Shown one piece after another: positions 25,489-35,042 of a stretch of 64,000 nt of DNA. A program made the translations under genes and the position numbers. Numbering within the stretch: the stretch's first letter is position 1; each line of letters opens with the position of its first letter. Source of the DNA: Pseudomonas helleri (lineage in GTDB: Bacteria > Pseudomonadota > Gammaproteobacteria > Pseudomonadales > Pseudomonadaceae); contig NZ_JYLD01000003.1 in NCBI RefSeq assembly GCF_001043025.1, positions 186,001 through 250,000 on the forward strand, read 5' to 3'. The notes below the pieces were generated by a model. The model was not told the DNA's origin, made no database searches, and saw nothing but the letters and a program-made list of their open reading frames with translations.

Positions 25489-28400
25489 TCACTCAGGCTT
25501 TTTCACCCTGAACCACGCGGCATACAGCGCTGGCAAGAACAGCAGCGTCAAAGCCGTGGCCACGATCAGGCCGCCCATAATCGCCACCGCCATCGGGCCG
25601 AAGAACACGCTGCGTGACAGCGGAATCATCGCCAGCACCGCCGCCAGAGCGGTCAGCACAATCGGTCGGAACCGCCGCACTGTCGCCTCAATAATCGCCT
25701 GCCACGGGGCCAGCCCCGCCGCCTTGTCCTGCTCGATCTGGTCCACGAGGATCACCGAGTTACGCATGATCATCCCCGACAAAGCGATGGTGCCGAGCAT
25801 CGCCACAAAGCCAAATGGCTTGTTGAACACCAGCAAAAACAGGGTCACACCGATCAACCCCAGCGGCGCGGTCAAAAACACCATCGCCATGCGCGAGAAG
25901 CTGCGCAGTTGCACCATCAGCAACGTCAGCACCACCACGATAAACAGCGGCACGCCGGCTTTCACCGAATCCTGGCCGCGGGTGGAGTCTTCCACGGTGC
26001 CGCCCACTTCAAGCAAATAGCCATCCGGCAGTTCAGCGCGAACCCCTTCCAGGGTCGGCAAAATCTGCTGTACCAAAGTGGCCGGTTGCTCCTTGCCGTA
26101 GATGTCAGCGCGCACGGTGACTGTCGGCAAGCGGTTGCGGTGCCAGATGATGCCTTCTTCAAAGCCATATTCCAGCGTCGCGATTTGCGACAAGGCAACG
26201 CTCTGACCGTTGTCGGTGGGCACCGACAAACTCGGCAGCAACGACAACTCGGTCCGCTCCTGAGGGGTGCCGCGCAGCAGGATCTCGATCAACTCGTTGT
26301 CTTCGCGGTACTGGCTGACGGTCGAGCCCAGCAAGGTGCTTTGCAGAAACCGCGACAGGTTGGCGGTGCTCACGCCCAGCGCCCGCGCCCGGTCCTGATC
26401 GACATTGAGGTACACCACCTTGCTCGGTTCTTCCCAGTCCAGGTGCACGTTTACCACGTGCGGATTTTCGCGCACCTTGGCCGCCGCTTTACGCGCCAGC
26501 GCCCGGACTTCTTCGATGTGTTCGCCGGTCACCCGGAACTGCACCGGATACCCCACAGGCGGGCCGTTTTCCAGACGGGTGACCCGCGCCCGCACCGTGG
26601 GGAACTGCTCGTTCAGGGTATCGATCAGCCAGGTGCGCAGGCTTTCGCGGTCTTCAATGGTCTTGGCCAGCACCACAAACTGGGCAAAGCTGGCGGCCGG
26701 CAACTGCTGGTCCAGCGGCAAGTAAAAGCGCGGCGAACCGGTACCCGCGTAGGCCACGTAGTTCTCGATGCCGGGGTGATCCTTGAGCAGGTTTTCCAGG
26801 CGTTTGACCTGTTCCGTGGTGTTGCTCAGCGAAGCCCCTTCGGCCAGCTTCAGATCGACCATCAGTTCAAAGCGGCTGGAGGCCGGAAAGAACTGCTGCG
26901 GGACAAACTTGAACAGCACCACCGAGCCCAAAAACAGCAGCACGGTCAGCGCGATCACGGTTTTGCGGCGGCGTACGCACCACTCCACCAAACGTCGAAT
27001 GCGCTGATAAAACGGTGTGCCATACGGGTCCGGAGCGCCCGCGCCGGTGCCGTGTTTGGCGGCATGCAGCTTGGCCAGATCCGGCAACAGCAACGCGCCC
27101 AGATACGGCACGAACACCACGGCAGCAATCCACGATGCCAAGAGTGCGATGGTGACCACCTGGAAAATCGAGCGGGTGTACTCACCGGTGCTCGACTGCG
27201 CCATGGCAATCGGCAAAAAGCCCGCCGCTGTGATCAGCGTGCCGGTGAGCATGGGGAACGCGGTACTGGTCCAGGCAAAACTCGCCGCCTTGAGCCGGTC
27301 GTAGCCCTGCTCCATCTTGATCGCCATCATTTCAACGGCAATGATCGCGTCGTCCACTAGCAGGCCCAGCGCCAGCACCAGCGCACCCAGCGAGATCTTG
27401 TGCAGGCCAATGCCGAAGTAATGCATGGCGGCGAATGTCATCGCCAGCACCAGCGGGATGGTCAGGGCCACCACCATGCCGGTGCGCACGCCCAGCGAGA
27501 AGAAACTCACCAGCAACACGATCGCCAAAGCCTCCACCAGCACCTGAACGAACTCACCGACGCTGGTTTTTACCGCAGCCGGCTGATCCGACACCTTGGC
27601 CAGTTTCATGCCGGCCGGTAGGTTGCGTTGTAGACGCTCAAATTCGACTTCGAGGGCTTTGCCCAGCACCAGAATGTCGCCGCCGTCTTTCATCGCCACG
27701 GCCAGGCCAATAGCGTCCTGACCCATAAAGCGCATGCGCGGTGCTGGTGGATCATTGAACCCACGGCGCACATCGGCCACGTCGCTGATGCGCAACGTGC
27801 GCTCACCCACCCGAATCGGGAAGCGTTCGATCTCTTCAACGGTTTTGAAATTACCGCTAACGCGCAATTGCACGCGCTCGGTCGGGGTCTCAAAAAAACC
27901 TGCGGTCGATACCGCGTTCTGTTCTTGAAGCGCTTGTTGCACCGCCGCCAACGGCAAGCCCAAGGTCGCCAGTTTCAGGTTGGACAGTTCGATCCAGATC
28001 TTTTCATCTTGCAGGCCGAGCAACTCCACCTTGCCCACATCCTTGACCCGTTGCAGCTGAATCTGGATGCGGTCGGCGTAGTCTTTGAGCACCGCGTAGT
28101 CGTAACCTTCGCCACTCAGGCTGTAGATATTGCCGAAGGTGGTGCCGAATTCATCGTTGAAAAACGGCCCCTGCACGTCAGGCGGCAAGGTATGGCGAAT
28201 GTCGCTGATTTTTTTGCGCACCTGATACCACAGGTCCGGGATGTGCGAAGAGTCCATCGAGTCGCGGGCCATAAAGGTCACTTGCGATTCGCCAGGCCGG
28301 GAAAACGAAACAATGCGCTCGTATTCGCCGGTCTCCATCAGCTTCTTTTCGATGCGCTCGGTGACCTGACGCGACACTTCTTCGGCGGTCGCACCCGGCC

Positions 28401-28557
28401 ACAACGTACGAATGACCATGGCCTTGAAGGTGAACGGCGGGTCTTCGCTTTGTCCCAACTTGGTATAAGAAAGCGCACCAACCACAGCCAGCAACAGCAT
28501 CAAAAACAGCACGATCTGGCGGTTGCGCAGCGCCCAGGCGGAAAGGTTGAAACCCAT
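25489..28557 (-). CDS. RND efflux pump inner-membrane permease
   Basis: 1022 residues with the usual RND plan: helix 1 (residues 12-32), large periplasmic loop, helices 2-6 with the proton-relay Asp pair in GLLVDDAIIAVE, helix 7, second periplasmic loop, helices 8-12 ending LPALYAAWFRVKKPE. It exports amphiphilic compounds by proton antiport through a trimer. The adaptor gene lies five bases upstream in the same operon; no outer-membrane channel gene is present, so a TolC/OprM-like channel encoded elsewhere is needed. Shine-Dalgarno GGAG precedes the ATG. Substrate and named orthologue cannot be fixed from sequence. Regulation is probably by the divergent TetR gene. Confidence 0.94.
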   Translation of the reverse strand: MGFNLSAWALRNRQIVLFLMLLLAVVGALSYTKLGQSEDPPFTFKAMVIRTLWPGATAEEVSRQVTERIEKKLMETGEYERIVSFSRPGESQVTFMARDSMDSSHIPDLWYQVRKKISDIRHTLPPDVQGPFFNDEFGTTFGNIYSLSGEGYDYAVLKDYADRIQIQLQRVKDVGKVELLGLQDEKIWIELSNLKLATLGLPLAAVQQALQEQNAVSTAGFFETPTERVQLRVSGNFKTVEEIERFPIRVGERTLRISDVADVRRGFNDPPAPRMRFMGQDAIGLAVAMKDGGDILVLGKALEVEFERLQRNLPAGMKLAKVSDQPAAVKTSVGEFVQVLVEALAIVLLVSFFSLGVRTGMVVALTIPLVLAMTFAAMHYFGIGLHKISLGALVLALGLLVDDAIIAVEMMAIKMEQGYDRLKAASFAWTSTAFPMLTGTLITAAGFLPIAMAQSSTGEYTRSIFQVVTIALLASWIAAVVFVPYLGALLLPDLAKLHAAKHGTGAGAPDPYGTPFYQRIRRLVEWCVRRRKTVIALTVLLFLGSVVLFKFVPQQFFPASSRFELMVDLKLAEGASLSNTTEQVKRLENLLKDHPGIENYVAYAGTGSPRFYLPLDQQLPAASFAQFVVLAKTIEDRESLRTWLIDTLNEQFPTVRARVTRLENGPPVGYPVQFRVTGEHIEEVRALARKAAAKVRENPHVVNVHLDWEEPSKVVYLNVDQDRARALGVSTANLSRFLQSTLLGSTVSQYREDNELIEILLRGTPQERTELSLLPSLSVPTDNGQSVALSQIATLEYGFEEGIIWHRNRLPTVTVRADIYGKEQPATLVQQILPTLEGVRAELPDGYLLEVGGTVEDSTRGQDSVKAGVPLFIVVVLTLLMVQLRSFSRMAMVFLTAPLGLIGVTLFLLVFNKPFGFVAMLGTIALSGMIMRNSVILVDQIEQDKAAGLAPWQAIIEATVRRFRPIVLTALAAVLAMIPLSRSVFFGPMAVAIMGGLIVATALTLLFLPALYAAWFRVKKPE

Positions 28558-28562
28558 CTGGA

Positions 28563-29663
28563 TTACTCCTTCACCGCGACATTGATCGTTCGGTTGGAAC
28601 GATCAATAGGTCGTACCTCCTGCCCCTGATGCAGCACGTGCACGCCAGCCGAGACAATCCAGTCATTGGCCTTGAGCCCTTCGAGCACCGGCACGCTGTT
28701 CTCGCCAAACGGTCCGACCCGCACAGGCACCTGCTCCAGTTTGTTGCCCTGGCCAACGCGCCACACATAGGTCGCGCCGTTTTCTGCGGTCAGGGCCGAG
28801 AGCGGCACCGACAAGGGGCTCACCCCTTCGCTCGGGATAAAAACCCGGGCACTTTGGCCCAGCTCGGCAGGGACTTTGCCTTCGGTGAAAGCGATTCGGG
28901 CGGCGAAAGTGCGCGATTTTGGATCAGCAGACGGCGACAGCTCACGAATCCGCCCGCTGAAGCGCTGGCCCGGCTGCGACCACAGTTCAACCTCAACCGG
29001 CAGGCCGATCTTGAAACGGCCAAAGGCTTGTTCCGGCAAGCTGATGAGCACCTCACGCTCGCCATCGGCGGCCAGGGTAAACACGGTTTGACCGGCGGCC
29101 ACCACTTGCCCCACTTCTACCTGACGCTGAGCGATCACGCCGTCTTGTGGCGCGCGCAACACGGCATAACTGGCCTGATTGCTGGCCACGTCCTGCTCGG
29201 CCTTAAGCTGCTGGAGCTTGGCTTCACCGGCGCGGTAGAGGTTTTCGGCATTGTCGAACTGCGAACGGCTGACCATCTGGCGGTCGAGCAAGGTTTTGTA
29301 GCGATCACGCTCGGCACGCACCAGATTCAAATTGGCCTGCCCCGCCGTGACTTGCGCGCGGGTGGCATCCAGTTGTAGCCGTACGTCTTGCGGGTCGAGT
29401 TCTGCCAGCGGCTGATTCGCCTTGACCCGCTCGCCTTCATCCACCAGGCGCTTGGTCACTTTGCCGCCGATGCGGAACGCCAGTTGCGGGTCAAACCGTG
29501 CCCGCACCTCGCCCGGATAACTTTGCATCGCCAACGCCGAAGGCTGCGGCTGAACCACCAGCGCCGGGCTAACAGTGACTTTGACGGGCTGCTCCTGCCC
29601 ACACGCAGACAGCAAAAACACCAGACAGACAGGCAAAGCGCGGGGCAAGGCATGGCGCAACAT
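28563..29663 (-). CDS. RND efflux periplasmic adaptor lipoprotein
   Basis: 366 residues. Lipoprotein signal with lipobox LLSAC (Cys21), so it is anchored to the inner membrane facing the periplasm. HlyD/AcrA-like order: half lipoyl motif near residues 60-95, alpha-helical hairpin 100-170 (many Ala, Gln, Leu), second lipoyl half (LRAPQDGVIAQRQVEVGQVV), beta-barrel and membrane-proximal domain. It bridges the permease encoded next to an outer-membrane channel. It is first gene of a two-gene operon, 90 bases from the divergent regulator. Confidence 0.93.
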   Translation of the reverse strand: MLRHALPRALPVCLVFLLSACGQEQPVKVTVSPALVVQPQPSALAMQSYPGEVRARFDPQLAFRIGGKVTKRLVDEGERVKANQPLAELDPQDVRLQLDATRAQVTAGQANLNLVRAERDRYKTLLDRQMVSRSQFDNAENLYRAGEAKLQQLKAEQDVASNQASYAVLRAPQDGVIAQRQVEVGQVVAAGQTVFTLAADGEREVLISLPEQAFGRFKIGLPVEVELWSQPGQRFSGRIRELSPSADPKSRTFAARIAFTEGKVPAELGQSARVFIPSEGVSPLSVPLSALTAENGATYVWRVGQGNKLEQVPVRVGPFGENSVPVLEGLKANDWIVSAGVHVLHQGQEVRPIDRSNRTINVAVKE

Positions 29664-29700
29664 GGGGATGACCTTTCGCTAATGAGGCTTGGAATATTTA

Positions 29701-29743
29701 TACTGGACGGCATGTTATTAATACTAAACTCACCAGTCCAGTA
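29701..29743. promoter_or_regulatory. Palindrome between RND operon and tetR gene, probable operator
   Basis: TACTGGAC at 29701-29708 and GTCCAGTA at 29736-29743 form an eight-base inverted repeat around an AT-rich 27-base centre that includes TTATTAATACTAAA. It lies in the 90-base divergent gap, where both promoters must be, and is the most obvious site for TetR autoregulation and pump repression. The spacing suggests two half-sites read by separate dimers or a longer operator. Confidence 0.55.
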
Positions 29744-29753
29744 ATAAACGGAT

Positions 29754-30392
29754 ATGTCTGACGATCATTTACCCCCCACTGCACTCGGACGCCCCAAGGA
29801 CATGGCAAAACGCCAGGCCATCCTTGATGCGGCGAAATCCCTGTTTCTGACCCATGGCTATGCCAACACCAGCATGGATGCGGTCGCGACCCTGGCGGGG
29901 GTCTCAAAACTGACGGTCTACAGCCATTTCACCGACAAAGAGACGCTGTTCTCCTCGGCGATCCTCGCCAAGTGCTCTGAACAGTTACCGGATTTGTTTT
30001 TTGAACTGCCCGACGGCGTACCGATTGAAACGGTCTTGCTCGCCATTGGCCGGGGGTTTGTGGCGCTGATCAACAGCGAAGAGTCGCTCAACCTGCATCG
30101 ATTGATGGTGACCCTGGGCACCCAGGACCCGAAGCTGTCGCAGATCTTTTTTGAGGCGGGGCCGGAGCGGGTGGTGCTGGAAATGGAGCGCCTGCTGAAC
30201 AAGATTCACAACACCGGTACCCTGCGCATTGAGCGTGCGCATTACGCGGCGGAGCACTTCTTCTGCATGCTCAAGGGCTCGCCCAACTTTCGCCTGCTGT
30301 ATGGCTACGGCGGCGTGCTGACCGACGAAGAAACCGAGGCGCATATACAGGAAGTGGTCGAAGTGTTTATGCGGGCTTATCGGGCGAACTGA
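29754..30392 (+). CDS. TetR-family transcriptional regulator
   Basis: 212 residues. The N-terminal HTH (residues 18-62) contains KRQAILDAAKSLFLTHGYAN and the recognition helix VSKLTVYSHFTDKETLF. The rest is an all-helical ligand and dimer domain resembling the AefR-like C-terminal group. It is divergent from the RND adaptor-permease operon, the normal layout for a local repressor that senses pump substrates. The start at 29754 lacks a strong Shine-Dalgarno. A REPIN follows the stop by 14 bases. Confidence 0.93.
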   Translation: MSDDHLPPTALGRPKDMAKRQAILDAAKSLFLTHGYANTSMDAVATLAGVSKLTVYSHFTDKETLFSSAILAKCSEQLPDLFFELPDGVPIETVLLAIGRGFVALINSEESLNLHRLMVTLGTQDPKLSQIFFEAGPERVVLEMERLLNKIHNTGTLRIERAHYAAEHFFCMLKGSPNFRLLYGYGGVLTDEETEAHIQEVVEVFMRAYRAN

Positions 30393-30406
30393 AAGGCCCA
30401 CACCCC

Positions 30407-30476
30407 CTGTAGGAGCGAGCTTGCCTCGCGATCTTTTTAACGATCAAAAGATCGCGAGGCAAGCTCGCTCCTACAG
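30407..30476. repeat. REPIN, class 1, complete
   Basis: Both arms match the class 1 consensus (CTGTAGGAGCGAGCTTGC), with the centre GATCTTTTTAACGATCAAAAGATC. It sits between the convergent tetR-family and rsmJ genes. Confidence 0.93.
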
Positions 30477-30491
30477 CGGGATTTATAGCGC

Positions 30492-31274
30492 TTAAGGCTT
30501 CAACGCCTTCTTCGGGTAGATGTCGTAACGGCTCGATTTGCCGTCCAGCGCGTGGCTCGGCTTGGGGCCGGCAATGCACGGGGCCTTGCGCGGGCGTTTG
30601 ACCACCACGCGGTGGGTGGCCAGCGCCAACGCCGCCTCAAGCAAGGCCGGTGCGTCGTTGTCATCCCCTACTAACGGGCGGAACAGGCGCATTTCTTTCT
30701 TCACCAGGGCGGTTTTCTCTCGGTGCGGGAACATCGGGTCGAGGTAGATCACCTGCGGCGGCTCGCCTTCCCAGTTGCGCATCACTTCAATCGAGTTGCC
30801 TTTGAGCAAGTGCATGCGCGACACAATCGGCGCCACCTCAAAGTCGTCCAGGCCACGGGCCAAACCGTCTTCCAGCAAGGCGCCGATCAAGGGCTGGCGT
30901 TCGATCAGGCTCATCTCGCAGCCCAGGCTCGCCAGCACGAATGCGTCCTTGCCCAGCCCCGCCGTGGCATCCAGCACGCGCGGGCGTACGCCCTGTTGAA
31001 TTCCCACAGCCTTGGCAATCATTTGCCCGGTGCCGCCACCAAACAAGCGCCGGTGAGCTGCGCCGCCTTCCACAAAATCAACCCGCACCGGGCCGGGGGC
31101 ATCCGGGCCCAGCTGTTGCAACTGCAACCCCTGGTCGCCGATCTGCAAGGCAAAGTCAGCCTGCGGCTCGTCCAACGGCAGCCCCAGGCGCTCAGCCCAT
31201 TGCTCGGCCAGGGCCTGATAAGCCTCGTCCAACGCTTCGACTTTGATACGACTGCCCGCTGCTTGCTCAATCAT
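30492..31274 (-). CDS. rsmJ: 16S rRNA (guanine-1516-N2)-methyltransferase
   Basis: 260 residues. Class I AdoMet-dependent methyltransferase with the binding loop [19 protein letters not shown] near residue 96 and the catalytic [19 protein letters not shown] motif (a DPPY variant) typical of RsmJ/YhiQ. It methylates G1516 of 16S rRNA. It is a stand-alone minus-strand gene, divergent from the 206-residue protein gene. The rsmJ, DUF72, tsaB, adk, ppc neighbourhood follows the P. aeruginosa order. Confidence 0.93.
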   Translation of the reverse strand: MIEQAAGSRIKVEALDEAYQALAEQWAERLGLPLDEPQADFALQIGDQGLQLQQLGPDAPGPVRVDFVEGGAAHRRLFGGGTGQMIAKAVGIQQGVRPRVLDATAGLGKDAFVLASLGCEMSLIERQPLIGALLEDGLARGLDDFEVAPIVSRMHLLKGNSIEVMRNWEGEPPQVIYLDPMFPHREKTALVKKEMRLFRPLVGDDNDAPALLEAALALATHRVVVKRPRKAPCIAGPKPSHALDGKSSRYDIYPKKALKP

Positions 31275-31366
31275 TTAAAACACGCTCAAAAATTTAATGA
31301 TCGGCAAACGCTGCCGATAAATGAAATATCCGGCATTTTGCCAGAGCTGGGCGTCGACCGAGAGCT

Positions 31367-31987
31367 ATGTCAGACATTCATTCCGCATCCATCGGCTTTA
31401 TCGCCCCCATTGGCGACTTTGGCCGACACAATTCGCAAGTCACAGGCAGCGTCAATCACCTGTGGAAGGACTTCTATGCCCAGGCCATGGCAGAGCAGTC
31501 GGCGACGGATGAATTCCCGGCCATCGAGATGCCCCTCGCGGCGGCGCACGAGAATGCCGAGCCCAGCGGCGGCAATGATGTCCTGAGCGCCATCGTGACC
31601 CAGCGCCATTGCAACGTGCAGGACACCGAGATCAAACCGCCCGAAGCGTTGTTCTTGCCAATTGCTGAGTTCGAGCTGGATTTGCTGCCGCCTACCGCGC
31701 TGCCCTTCCCGCCGGATGTCATCGCCGAACAACAGCACCTGCAGGCGTTCAACGACGCCTGGGTTCGTCCATTGGTCATGGCCCAAGGTCAGCCGTTGCC
31801 CGAGCCGGGTCCGGCGCCTGAGCCTCGGCCTTTGCACTTACCGATTGCCGAATTTGAAATGGACCTGCTGGATAAACCCGCCGAGCCATTCGACGTCGCC
31901 ACCTTGATTGAACAGCAGAACGCGATGGACTTTGACCTCGCCTGGGCGCGCCCATTGATCGTCAATAACCTGCGCCTGGCGGCTTAA
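31367..31987 (+). CDS. Unknown protein with an internally duplicated module
   Basis: 206 residues, acidic, no signal peptide or membrane helix. Two copies of one module are evident at residues 97-138 and 158-199. Each opens LPIAEFE(L/M)DLL, runs through a Pro-rich stretch and an EQQ helix, and ends with AW(V/A)RPL(V/I). A Pro/Glu linker (PLPEPGPAPEPRPL) joins them. The N-terminal part (VNHLWKDFYAQAMAEQS) is unrelated. Its stop overlaps that of the convergent DUF72 gene by a few bases. I do not recognise the family. The duplication and linker suggest a binding protein with two equivalent sites; that is inference. Confidence 0.75.
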   Translation: MSDIHSASIGFIAPIGDFGRHNSQVTGSVNHLWKDFYAQAMAEQSATDEFPAIEMPLAAAHENAEPSGGNDVLSAIVTQRHCNVQDTEIKPPEALFLPIAEFELDLLPPTALPFPPDVIAEQQHLQAFNDAWVRPLVMAQGQPLPEPGPAPEPRPLHLPIAEFEMDLLDKPAEPFDVATLIEQQNAMDFDLAWARPLIVNNLRLAA

Positions 31988-32853
31988 AGCAGCCCCAGTT
32001 GCTCGGTGGTTTGCGGCGTGTGCAAGTGGGCCAGTGCGGGCAGCCCCGGCAAGCGCTCAGTCAACTGCTGATGAAAACGCCGCGCCAGCTCCGGTGCCCG
32101 GTGGTTGTCCGGGGTGTGCAAAAAGACATAAGGCTTGCGGCCTTCTTCGATCCAGCCAGCGACTTTCTCCACCCAGGGTTTCAAGTAAGGGTCATTGGCC
32201 TGCAGTTCCGGGCGCCCGATAAAGCGCACTTGCGGGCATTGGGTAAACGCCGCCGGTCGTGGCGGTACCTTGGGCTTTTTCGACTGGGCATGCAGCACCG
32301 CCGGGTCGCTGGAGTCGCAACTGAACAGCGCCCGCGGATCAAGGCAAATACGCTCGCCCCCGCGCTCCATCAACACGCGATTGAGCAAGCGCTCGGCATC
32401 GCCCTTGGCAAAAAATTCCGGGTGACGCACCTCAACGGCCAATGGACGCTGCAAGTCATCGATGAAGCTCACCAGCTCGGCCAGCCGCTGCGGCCCGAAG
32501 CTTGCGGGCAGTTGCAGCCAGAACGGCGCCACGCGCGGCCCCAGTGGCTTTAACAACTGCAGGAAGCTTTCGATTGCCTGCCCTTGCTCACGCAAATCGC
32601 CGCCGTGGCTGATCTCACGGGGGAACTTGGCCGTAAAGCGAAAATGTTCGGGCATGCTGCTTGCCCAACGCGCCACCGTGGCGGGCTTGGGGCTGGCATA
32701 GAACGTGGTGTTGCCTTCAACGGTATTGAACACCTGCGCGTACAGGCTCAAAAACTCGGTGGGTTGGGCATTTTGGGGGTATAGGCCTTCGCGCCAGGCG
32801 TTTTCACTCCAGGACGGGCAGCCGAGGTAATAAGGCAGTTGGGCATCAGTCAT
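31984..32853 (-). CDS. DUF72 (YecE-like) protein
   Basis: 289 residues. TIM-barrel DUF72: YLGCPSWSENAWREGLYP at the N-terminus, NTVEGNTTFYASPKPATVARW, FRFTAKFPREISH and the C-terminal YVFLHTPDNHRAPELARRF. The family is widespread and conserved but its reaction is not known. The stop codon overlaps that of the convergent gene upstream. The 98-residue gene lies four bases before its ATG on the same strand, making a likely two-gene unit. Confidence 0.9.
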   Translation of the reverse strand: MTDAQLPYYLGCPSWSENAWREGLYPQNAQPTEFLSLYAQVFNTVEGNTTFYASPKPATVARWASSMPEHFRFTAKFPREISHGGDLREQGQAIESFLQLLKPLGPRVAPFWLQLPASFGPQRLAELVSFIDDLQRPLAVEVRHPEFFAKGDAERLLNRVLMERGGERICLDPRALFSCDSSDPAVLHAQSKKPKVPPRPAAFTQCPQVRFIGRPELQANDPYLKPWVEKVAGWIEEGRKPYVFLHTPDNHRAPELARRFHQQLTERLPGLPALAHLHTPQTTEQLGLL

Positions 32854-32857
32854 GCCG

Positions 32858-33154
32858 TCAAATGTACAGGTCCAGCCCCATCACTTCTATTTCCCAATCA
32901 ACAAAGCCTTGGGTGGTCAGGTAACTGGCGAGGGCGCTGGCGGCGTTTTTGCTCATGCCGCGCTGGAAAATCATGTCCTGGGAACGCACCGGCAGTTGGC
33001 TGATGCGCTCACCCGACGAGGCCTGGCGAGTGACTTGCGGCAGGTTTTCAAGTTCAGCCGGGCTGTCTTCTACCGACTCATCAACCTGCACCTTGCCTTT
33101 ACGCGGCTTGCGCTTGATGGGGTAAGACTGGGAGGAAAAGCCGTCAATACGCAT
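32858..33154 (-). CDS. Small conserved hypothetical protein
   Basis: 98 residues, no signal or membrane segment. A basic stretch (YPIKRKPRKGKVQV) is followed by an acidic one (DESVEDSPAELENLP) and then a helical C-terminal half (KNAASALASYLTTQGFVDW). It probably shares a transcript with the DUF72 gene four bases downstream. The ribosome site is weak. The layout looks like a short disordered N-terminus plus a small folded domain. No family is recognised; it is called because of its tight spacing and coding bias. Confidence 0.7.
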   Translation of the reverse strand: MRIDGFSSQSYPIKRKPRKGKVQVDESVEDSPAELENLPQVTRQASSGERISQLPVRSQDMIFQRGMSKNAASALASYLTTQGFVDWEIEVMGLDLYI

Positions 33155-33217
33155 AAGTGCAAGCTCGGTAGCGGTATTGGCAATTTAGCGGCGTTGGCCC
33201 GACTAAGCAAATAGTCC

Positions 33218-33304
33218 TGTGGGAGCGGGCTTGCTCGCGATGCAGGCAACGCGGTATGCCTGTTACAACTTGCCGATTCAATCGCGAGCAAGCCCGCTCC
33301 CACA
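33218..33304. repeat. REPIN, class 2, complete
   Basis: Inverted arms TGTGGGAGCGGGCTTGCTC and complement enclose a spacer of constant class 2 length (ATGCAGGCAACGCGG and following). It lies between the tsaB stop and the start of the 98-residue gene, both on minus, so it could act as a transcription break between them. Confidence 0.93.
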
Positions 33305-33326
33305 ACCCGATCCAATAATAGCTGGG

Positions 33327-34013
33327 CTAGATAAGACCACGCTCAGCGCGGGTTGCCGCCACTTTGTCGCGCAGGTACACCGGCTGCGCATCGTCGGCGC
33401 GGATGGCTTCGCCGCGTGCCCAGGCAAAACGCGCCAGGGTCAGCAAGTCTTCAGCATGGGGCAACATGCCAGCGTCCAGCGCTGTTGGTTTGACGTTCAA
33501 GCGCTCGGCATAGCCCCAGCCGGTGCCAGCACCAAACCAGTCACCGCTGGCGCCGTCCGGCAACGCGGCGGCTTCAGGTGGCAACACCGCTTCGACGCCT
33601 TGCAGGCGCATTTCACCGGCCTGCTCGCGGTAGCAACCCCAATAAACTTCGTCCATGCGCGCATCAATGGCCGATGCCACCTGGGTCGCGCCGTGCTCGC
33701 GATAGGCACGCTGGGCCAACGCTGCCAAGTTGGAGATCGGCAATACCGGGCGCTCCAGGGCAAAGGCCAGGCCTTGCACCACGCCGATGGCGATGCGCAC
33801 ACCGGTAAACGCACCCGGCCCGCGACCAAAGGCAATCGCCTCGACCGCCGACAGCTCAACGCCAGCCTGCGCCAGCAGCTCTTTAATCATCGGCAACAGC
33901 TTTTGCGCATGCAGGCGCGGGATCACCTCGTAGTGGCTTGTGACCTTGCCATCGTGCAGCAAGGCAACAGAGCAAGCTTCAGTCGCGGTATCCAGGGCCA
34001 GCAAGGTGCTCAT
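33327..34013 (-). CDS. tsaB: tRNA threonylcarbamoyladenosine biosynthesis protein TsaB
   Basis: 228 residues from the ATG at 34013 (MSTLLALDTATEACSVAL); an extension upstream to 34094 is unconserved and overlaps the adk terminator. ASKHA fold related to TsaD but lacking its metal site: FGRGPGAFTGVRIAIGVVQG is the family signature. It is the scaffold for TsaD/TsaE in making t6A37 on tRNA. It sits after adk, separated by a hairpin terminator. The dehydratase acting on its product (tcdA) is also in this window. Confidence 0.95.
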   Translation of the reverse strand: MSTLLALDTATEACSVALLHDGKVTSHYEVIPRLHAQKLLPMIKELLAQAGVELSAVEAIAFGRGPGAFTGVRIAIGVVQGLAFALERPVLPISNLAALAQRAYREHGATQVASAIDARMDEVYWGCYREQAGEMRLQGVEAVLPPEAAALPDGASGDWFGAGTGWGYAERLNVKPTALDAGMLPHAEDLLTLARFAWARGEAIRADDAQPVYLRDKVAATRAERGLI

Positions 34014-34060
34014 CGGTGTTCCCGTCAGAATCAAAATTGAAAAAAGTGCAGCAGTATAAA

Positions 34061-34088
34061 CAACAACAGCCCGCAAGCGGGCTGTTGT
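34061..34088 (-). terminator. Rho-independent terminator after adk
   Basis: On the minus strand ACAACAGCCCGC and GCGGGCTGTTGT form a near-perfect stem followed by TGTTTATA, a T-rich tail. It starts about 20 bases past the adk stop and overlaps only the rejected N-terminal extension of tsaB. Confidence 0.88.
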
Positions 34089-34108
34089 CTCCAAGCAAAA
34101 TCGACTTA

Positions 34109-34906
<798 letters not shown>

Positions 34907-34924
34907 TCACTGCTAAAGCAGCCC

Positions 34925-35027
34925 TTGCGACCGGGTGTCACAGGTCGCAACCCTGGCAAAAAGTGTCGCGCCGGGGCCGGATCAGGCCATGAAAAGCCCC
35001 GATGTTTGGCACCACGGCGCGACTTTT
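34925..35027 (-). terminator. Nested hairpins after ppc, probable terminator
   Basis: Two structures lie here. CGGCGCGAC-type arms at about 34958-34972 and 35014-35027 can pair around an inner GGGGC/GCCCC stem, and a separate perfect TTGCGACC/GGTCGCAA repeat lies at 34925-34950. On the minus strand the outer stem ends in a T run (ACTTTTT), just past the ppc stop, so it probably terminates ppc. The pairing is imperfect and the loop large. Confidence 0.55.
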
Positions 35028-35042
35028 GACTAGCGAACGAGC

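Noticed and set aside
25909..27360. 483-codon plus-strand open frame opposite the RND permease
   Set aside because: Antisense shadow caused by codon bias; Gln/His/Arg-rich nonsense composition.
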